Made by a program: the position numbers and the translations under genes. A DNA stretch of 64,000 bases. Source: Piliocolobus tephrosceles. Taxonomy: Eukaryota > Chordata > Mammalia > Primates > Cercopithecidae. Where the stretch lies: contig NC_045436.1 in NCBI RefSeq assembly GCF_002776525.5, positions 96,983,057 to 97,047,056 of the forward strand, read 5' to 3'. Below the pieces are notes generated by a model that had not been told where the DNA came from, made no database searches, and saw only the letters and a program-made list of their open reading frames with translations. Below, in pieces: positions 57,238 through 64,000 of the stretch (positions are counted from its first letter, which is position 1; each line of letters begins with the position of its first letter).

Positions 57238-59399
57238 TAATTTCCTTTGTCTGCTGAGACTTTATAAGGTGGTCAAATGTCTCTCAGCCTTTATGGGATA
57301 CTCTTTTATAGAGATATCAGAGTTGAAGTGTTTAGACCCAAAGAGCTTATTAGGACAGTCCCTTCACTTTACGTAAAGCTTTGTTATTACCAGGATTGGA
57401 AAAATATATTTTACATGGAGTGATGGCTCCTTGTGACCCGAATGCGCTAGTACTATTTACCTAAGAAACCTTCCCAGAGGTGCACTATAGCCTGCCCTTA
57501 CCATGATGTTGTTATTTTTCAGACCCCTTTCTTCTTCTCTCCACCAATCCACATGACTTTATCAGACATACTGTGAATATTTGAAGCTTAACTATGCATA
57601 AATTTGGGGTTGTTTTAAGCATTCTACTATGTATGTATGAGATAAAGGTATGACTTTAATCACTTTGCAAATATTGAAAACCACATTAAAGTATTTCCTT
57701 TTGTTAACACTCAGTAATATTAAAACTTCAGCCTCCAAAATGTAGAGAAGTCAAACATTTTAAGCAGTGTTAAAGAATCTTAATATCCTTTTGAAAATTT
57801 TACCATGGATTAGCATTATTGGCATGGATAATTAAATTGATTAAAAACATCATCAGATTTGTTAAATTGTCATTAGTTCTGTTTAGTCCCATGGTAATGG
57901 TAATTAAAGTGGAAAGATAGAAACTTCAATTAGAAAGAAAAGCTCAGAGCTCCTGTTTTCTCAAGATCTAATGAACGCCTGGTGCCTTTGTAATCTATTA
58001 TAGCATTGGAATTTTTTGAAAAGTACAGATGGAGGAAAAAAAAAATTAGGACCATTTCTTTGTTCAAAAATCCTTCAAATATGTATTGTATGCAGATGTC
58101 CCAAAGGCTGTGGGAAAATGTGCCAACTCAAGATTTATTTCAAGCTTTTTTCAAGTTAGTAAAACATGCTTTTTTCAAATTAGTAAACCATGTCTTATAA
58201 CCATTTCTTCAGTGTGCTCATGCAATGTGGCCTGGATCTTGCAGTTATCCTACCTCTCCTTTGTGTCATCTCATCTCTTTTTCAGTATGCAAATGTATAA
58301 ATATTCTCTATTGTCTTCTATCCTAAGAACAGTAACAACAAAACAAACTCTTTTAACTCCACACTTAACTTTGTTTAGTACATAAGAGAATTCATTCCTC
58401 TTTTCCATTTCTTGGCTACATTTTCACGGAGACATTTGTTGAGAACGTATTCATAATATCATACAGCATATCCTAGCCTCCTATTTTTCCCTCAGTTAAT
58501 TCCAACAGGACTTCCATCCCTGTCATTCCACTGAAACCTATCTCACCGTCTCTCCAGTGACCTACCTGTTTTCCAGTCCAGCCGTTCAAAATTTCTAATC
58601 ATAAGGAATTTGAACTCTCAGTAGTGGGCAGCATTTATATCTTCATGCTCGTAATACACTTTTCTTGTGGGCTCTGTGACACTGTTTACCTTTGTGTTTT
58701 GACTCCCTCACCAGCTGTCACCTAGGTTTGGGTTCTGTGAGGCCCATATACATTTAGTCTTGCTTTTTCTACTACATCAGCCATTACTGAGTTTCCCTTG
58801 TTGGCTCTTATTCTACTACTACCTTTCTATCTGTAGGAATGTTTCAAGGATAAGGAATGTACTTTCTTCTTCTTCCTAGATATTCCCTTTCTTTAGATTA
58901 CCTTGTTCAATGCCCCTACTTAAATATTTCATTTATACCGATGACTCTCAAATTTATGTCCTTAGCTTTGAACCCTCCCCTGAGCTCTAAGAGTATATTA
59001 GGATGTCTAAAAGACATGACAGTTACTACTGACCAAAAAAAATATCTATTTCCATTCCTACCAAAACACATGTCCCTCTCTCAATCTCCTGTGCCTTTTC
59101 AAATAGCATCATTCCCCTTGTTCTTCAGCATTACAAAAGTGCCATTAAGGATGTGGAACAACTGGTATATATTTAATTCATGTGTAACATTCAAAATGGC
59201 ATTCTGATTCATATAATGAAGATTATAATAGTAGCTTCACATTTAGAAGAGATATTAACTTAATTCTTAGAAAAAGCACTCAAGTTTCAAAGAAATTGAC
59301 AAAGCACAAATGTCATCAGGATGCCACACATAACATGCACAAATTTCTAAATAAAAACCTAGTGTAGTCTGCCCCCAAACCACAAAGTAAATAATCAGT
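57238..59399. other. Unique intergenic sequence
   Basis: No convincing gene or repeat. The overlapping frames at 58006-58385 and the 116-codon frame at 58857-59207 lack any recognisable domain. The latter is rich in Leu, Phe and Ser, as pyrimidine-rich DNA would give. Confidence 0.45.
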
Positions 59400-59600
59400 G
59401 GACACATTTTTATTGAGTGCTTCCACTGGACTAGACTTGTTCATTATGATACTTTTACCTTAGTGGTCTAAAAAGTCATGACTTCAGCCCTCAAGTGGAC
59501 ACAGGAGACAGGCAATAAACAAGTAATAAATTAACAGTTTCTACTTAAAATCAGGAAAGGGTGATAGATTTAAGGAAAGTCAATATTTAACAGGTGACAG
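59400..59600 (+). repeat. Possible ancient mammalian LINE-like fragment
   Basis: The sequence 'tttttattgagtgcttccac', 'acttcagccctcaagtggac', 'acaggcaataaacaagtaat' and 'gggtgatagatttaaggaaa' follows a widespread ancient repeat with that order of motifs. Weak match. Confidence 0.4.
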
Positions 59601-61993
59601 AAAGCTTCTCTAAGTTTTTTTTCTTTGCTTGTTTCAACTGAGTTCAACAAATTCTGAGAAATTATGATCTACAGACACTGTGCAAGGTAATGAGAATACA
59701 ATGATGTATAATGTGTATTATCTGACACCAAGAGGATAATAGTCTGCTATCCACAACTATTAAAGTGATGGTTGATGCTCTTTGATTTTCCTAAATAAAT
59801 GCTTAATTCACTTACTTAGTCTGAAATCTAATTTTGAATATCAGAATTTAATTTTTATTCTTACTGTAATTTACCTAGACTATGGTTTCAAATATGTTAA
59901 ATATAACACCTACTTTGGAATTAATATATATCAAAATTTTGTATATGTTGTCATTGTTTTTTTCTGTAATTATGTAAGAAAAATAGTCCATAGTATGAAT
60001 TTTATAACTCTTTACAATAAGTGTTTAGTTACTCAGAAGATAATTTCTGTACATTTTAATTATAGTCATATATATACTGTAATGTACATTATTTAGTCTT
60101 TGGAAATTCATACATTTGGAAAATAGATTCACTATGCTTGAATTTTCTATTGCCTCCTACCTGTACATGAGAGAAAAATCGATGCCATACATTTGTACAA
60201 TGCATGAAAATCTACATGGGAGGAAGAAACTAATAGATGTGGCAAGAGGAATTTTAGACTAAATGACTCTGAATGATACAATAATGGTAGTCACATGTCA
60301 TACACTTGTGAAATCCATAGAATGCAATACATGTGAACCCTAGTGTAAAATATAGACATTAGTTGATAATGATGGGAAAAATATAGGTTCACCAATCGCA
60401 ATAAATGTACCACTCTGAGGTGGAATACTGATAGTGAGGAAAGCGGTGTATGTGTGAGATCAGGTATGTGTGAGGTAGGAGAACTCTGTATCTTGCACCC
60501 AATTTTGCTGTGAGCTTAACACTACCTTAAAAAACAAAATCCACTAAAATGAAACAAATAAATATATAGGGGAAAAACCTATAAATGTGTGTACATATGT
60601 GGATATGTATATATTTATGCGTCAACATGGAGACACACATAACTATGTTAAGTGTATATTAAACACACATGTGGTATAAATATAAATATATTAACATGTT
60701 TGTATAAACACACATGCACAAAGAAACTTTCTGACACTGTATCTGTATACATTATTAATCCTCATGAGAGCTTTTTGAGATACATACCTTTGTCATTTTA
60801 ATGGCATACAATCCAAGACAGAATGTTGACATCTCTACCAAAGTTCACTTAGCTCTAAAGGCCACAGCAGGGGCTTGCCCCTGACCTCTGTTGTTAACCA
60901 TTTTTTGTAATCACCTTATTACCTTCTTCTGCTGAATTTGTATCATTATACCTAAAAACATCTTTTTAAAAATGTCTTAAAGCTTACAAGTTATATTTCA
61001 ATATTTGTGTTGAGGACTCTGGCAACCTTGTATTTAACTAGCTGTTTTTATTTGAGGATTGTATTAAGGGGACAGCTGCTTTTCTGTAGTTAAAGCAATA
61101 AGAGCATTAAGAGAATGAGGTATTAAATTTACTTTGGGATGTAAATATTTTTCAGTGTGTGATGGCTTACGAGAAATCCCACATGGGCACTACTAAATGA
61201 TATATATTTTTGCAAAGTTTCCTCAAGCCATGAGATTCTTCAAGGCTGACGTGATTTGATTTGGTGAATGATGTGGGTGGTGTTAAAATTGAGCCTTTTC
61301 TTACATTTAATTGAGGAAGTTAACTTGCCCTTTGTTTAAAATTGATATTTTTCCTGATTCATTGAGTAACCACATCCCTTAATAGCGACACTTCTAGGCT
61401 GGCTAGAAGATACAGACATCATTACTGTCAATTTAACTTAACCATTTTCATTTTTAAATTAAAGTGAACCTTTAACCACCTATCACAACCCACTGTCTTT
61501 TCTTCATCTATGTGAGTGTCTACTGGAATGGTCAGTTTACACATTAATGTATTTTTTTAGATTTTTAAAATGAAAAAAAATAGCTGACATAATGCTGCAA
61601 CACACAATGCAAGGTCACCTGTCAGGAAAAAGGAAAACCCAGGTAAATAATCTCAGGAGCAGATTTCTTAATGTTTGGCTTATTCAACATTTATTTAATA
61701 CTTAAAACTGCCAGAATGGGTGCAGGGCCTAAATAGAACTTGGTAATAGGGATTTACATAGAAAATTTTGACAGTTACATGACTGTATAAGAAAGTTCCA
61801 ATTCAATGTTTCGGAAATGTATAATTTTTGCATGAAGGATGTATGACTGTTTTTCTACATAATTTGGAGTAATTGGCAGGTACCACTCTATCTTATTTAG
61901 TGTGGGTAGTTTCTCACAGAAGGTAGATTTGATTGAAAGATGGCAGTGAACAATTTTTTTTCCTCTATTTCCATAGAAATTCCTACCAGTTTT
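59601..61993. other. Unique AT-rich intergenic sequence
   Basis: No gene recognised. A TA/CA-rich patch lies at about 60580-60720. The 104-codon frame at 59782-60096 reflects AT-rich composition. Confidence 0.5.
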
Positions 61994-62029
61994 TAACTGA
62001 TTAACCTGTTTTTGATAGTTAATCAGTTA
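61994..62029. repeat. Perfect 12-bp inverted repeat (hairpin)
   Basis: taactgattaac at 61994-62005 and its exact reverse complement at 62018-62029, with a 12-base loop. It overlaps the start of the duplicated block A. Confidence 0.9.
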
Positions 62030-62260
62030 CTTAAGCGTTCACAGAATTAACTAATGCCTGCTTTAATAGCACCTCAAATCATAATGGAAATTTGTTTCCA
62101 TGTGGTCCATCTTGACACACACCAAATCATCACACTGAGATTTATCATAACATAACGAAGCCTAAAACTTGTTTGTCCCTTACAAGATGCGTAAGTTGCA
62201 TGACACATCCATACTATTTGTTTTTTTAAAACTGGGATACAATGTTAACTAAATGCTACT
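62016..62260 (+). repeat. Local duplication, copy 1 (blocks A then B)
   Basis: Block A (62016-62154) matches 63425-63562, sharing for example 'tttccatgtggtccat' and 'cactgagatttatcata'. Block B (62155-62260) matches 63121-63225, sharing 'gcctaaaac', 'tgcatgacaca' and 'tactatttgttt'. Identity is roughly 80-85% by eye. A and B touch here. Confidence 0.85.
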
Positions 62261-62306
62261 GAATTCTCTGGTCAGATGGTTTGGTGTTAGTAAGAAGTAA
62301 TTACCT

Positions 62307-62578
62307 GGCCAAGTGAGGTGGCTCACACCTGTAATCCCAGCACTGCGAGGCCGATGCAGGAGGATCACAAGGTCAAGAGATCGAGACCATCCTGGCCAAC
62401 ATGGTGAAACCCAGTCCCTACTAAAAATACAATTAGCCTGGCATGGTGGTGCGTGCCTGTAATCCCAGCTACCTGGGAGGCTAAGGCAGGAGAATTGCTT
62501 GAACCCAGGAGGCAGAGGTGGCAGTGAACCAAGAGCATGCCACTGCACTCCAGCCTGGTGATAGAGCGAGACTCCTTT

Positions 62579-62622
<44 letters not shown>
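62307..62622 (+). mobile_element. Alu (AluS/Y-like), full length, sense
   Basis: Both monomers with a long (AAAT)n tail (about 62580-62622), flanked by the exact 12-bp duplication aagtaattacct (62295-62306 and 62623-62634). Confidence 0.95.
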
Positions 62623-62634
62623 AAGTAATTACCT

Positions 62635-63120
62635 CTGTATACTCAGCAACACCGTCTATTTTGTCCAGATTACAAAGGTCTGCTCTCCCATTGGAGGGCA
62701 TTCTCTGCCACAGTATAAAGGCCCAAGTACTAGCCTATTTCATATGCCACATTCTCAAGCATGGCTTTCCACAAGAACTTCCTCTAAGAAACTGTTCCAA
62801 TATGACAAGTCCTGCATAAAGCATTGGTAAAAAGTATTGTGTTACTCTATACAAATTATTCTCACTTACTCTAGTTGAGTGAGAACTTAAACTTTATTTT
62901 TCCAACTTAAAGGGATATCAGAATATTTCATGTCTTCAAGCAAGCTTTAAATTATTAATTTAATAACTCTAATCTTCTTGAATCTATTCCAAGTTAATAC
63001 AGTATTGGTTATGCATGGTTCTGCTACCAGTAAACAATGTTGATGAAAGATAAATGGAAAAGTATTTTGTTTTTTTCTAACTAAAATAAATGGACAATTA
63101 TCCTTATCAGCAAGAGAATA
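62635..63120. other. Unique sequence
   Basis: No gene or repeat recognised between the Alu and the second copy of block B. Confidence 0.45.
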
Positions 63121-63225
63121 ATGAGGCCTAAAACTTTTTTGTCCCTTAAAAGATATGTAGGTTGCATGACACATTGATACTATTTGTTTAAAAACAAATG
63201 GTATACACTGTTAATTAAATGCTAG
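63121..63225 (+). repeat. Local duplication, block B'
   Basis: The second copy of block B, from 'ggcctaaaac' to 'aaatgctag', in the same orientation as copy 1. It is followed by an AT-rich patch (63226-63270) and not by block A. Confidence 0.85.
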
Positions 63226-63424
63226 CAGAAAATTTTTGAAAATTTTTCAAAATTTTTTTCAAAAATAAACATATACTTTGACCCCATGCTGGAAAACCCT
63301 ACATTTGTAGACTTATTTAAAATATAACGCTAAACTTTGAAGGCAATAAATCATAAAATCTTTAAATATAAATATTAGATATACCTTTATGATTTCTGCA
63401 GTTTTGGTGTTGGTGGGGGATGCA

Positions 63425-63562
63425 GGTTATCAGCTATTTGAGCCTTCACAGGGTTAATTAATACCCGCTTTAATAATAACTCAAATCACAATGAAACTTT
63501 ATGTTTCCATGTGGTCCATTTTGACACAGACCAAATCATTACACTGAGATTTATCATAGCAG
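63425..63562 (+). repeat. Local duplication, block A'
   Basis: The second copy of block A, from 'caggttatcagctatttgag' to 'gatttatcata'. It lies downstream of B', so the order is reversed relative to copy 1 while the orientation is the same. Confidence 0.85.
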
Positions 63563-64000
63563 GAATGTTTTGAAAATAAATTTTTAAAAATACCTAATTC
63601 GTATTGAGCTAAATTTCATTTGCAGTGTTGCTTTCATAATTTATTTGGTATATGTTTATTTTCTGACAATATTTATTGAGTAGGAATACCGTTGTGAGTA
63701 GTTGAGATGTAGCCAGCATCTTTCCCTTTATTCTTCTCAATAACCTTGCTTCCTCTTGTGAACTAATATCTTACACACACACACATAAAAATGGGCTTTG
63801 CCTTTTTCCATGGGTGAAGCATGAAACCTGACTTACATCAATCAGCCCAATATACTCCTTTATCAAATGACTTTACTAAAGGTAACTCCCATTGTCTTGG
63901 GAATTTTAGAAATTAGTTTTTTTTTTTTTCTCTTTCTCTCTATCACAGGGTTAAAGAAACAAAACCTAGAATAGCTTTCATTATTTGCTGCCATGCAGAA
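63563..64000. other. Unique sequence to window end
   Basis: A short (CA)n run lies at about 63773-63785 and poly(T) at about 63919-63930. No gene recognised. Confidence 0.45.

Noticed and set aside
58857..59207. Open frame of 116 codons on the + strand
   Set aside because: Leu/Phe/Ser-rich composition follows from pyrimidine-rich DNA; no domain, signal or neighbouring exon was seen.
59782..60096. Open frame of 104 codons on the + strand
   Set aside because: Composition is what AT-rich DNA gives (Ile, Tyr, Asn, Phe); no recognisable protein.

Overview
This window is non-coding nuclear DNA from an Old World monkey (macaque, baboon or guenon type). Two young, CpG-rich Alus (about 705-1068 and 6477-6800) carry what I recognise as the cercopithecoid AluY diagnostic bases, and the background is AT-rich intergenic primate sequence. 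I found no convincing host protein-coding exon, tRNA, rRNA or CRISPR array. The only long coding-like stretches are dead L1 ORF2 fragments. The rest of the open frames are chance frames in AT-rich sequence or translations of Alu and poly(A/T).

Layout. 1-3.8 kb: one old L1 copy on the + strand, interrupted by three Alus and by an mRNA-like retrocopy that itself contains a fourth, rearranged Alu. 4-6.5 kb: two MIRs and an Alu monomer. 6.5-14.4 kb: one young Alu, a small fold-back element, a polypurine tract and a GC-richer block. 14.4-15.4 kb: a truncated Alu joined to an L1 piece that lacks its 3' end. 17-20.7 kb: MER20, a MaLR LTR, an L1 3' end with a nested Alu, and a second LTR scrap. 21.8-24.5 kb: a young L1 with a twin-priming 5' inversion and intact target-site duplications. 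26.7-29.7 kb: an old L1 split by an Alu and by a CpG-rich LTR-like insertion of about 0.96 kb. 30-43.6 kb: MaLR LTRs, L2, MIR and five Alus. 45.4 and 54.9 kb: two 10-N gaps, each flanked by an exact 47-bp duplication, which is an assembly signature. 48.3-51.5 kb: a large inverted repeat with arms of about 318 bp. 53-57 kb: an L1 3' end and L2 pieces. 62-63.6 kb: a local duplication whose two blocks occur in swapped order.

No set of genes works together here. What can be read is a history of nested L1-driven insertions (L1, Alu, retrocopy), retroviral LTR insertions and later local rearrangements. The observations most worth checking are the CpG-dense LTR, the retrocopy of an unidentified transcript, the large inverted repeat, the permuted duplication near the 3' end, the palindromic Alu and the two false assembly gaps. 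I saw no evidence of a new biological system. Family names were assigned by eye from remembered consensus sequences, so subfamily labels are tentative.
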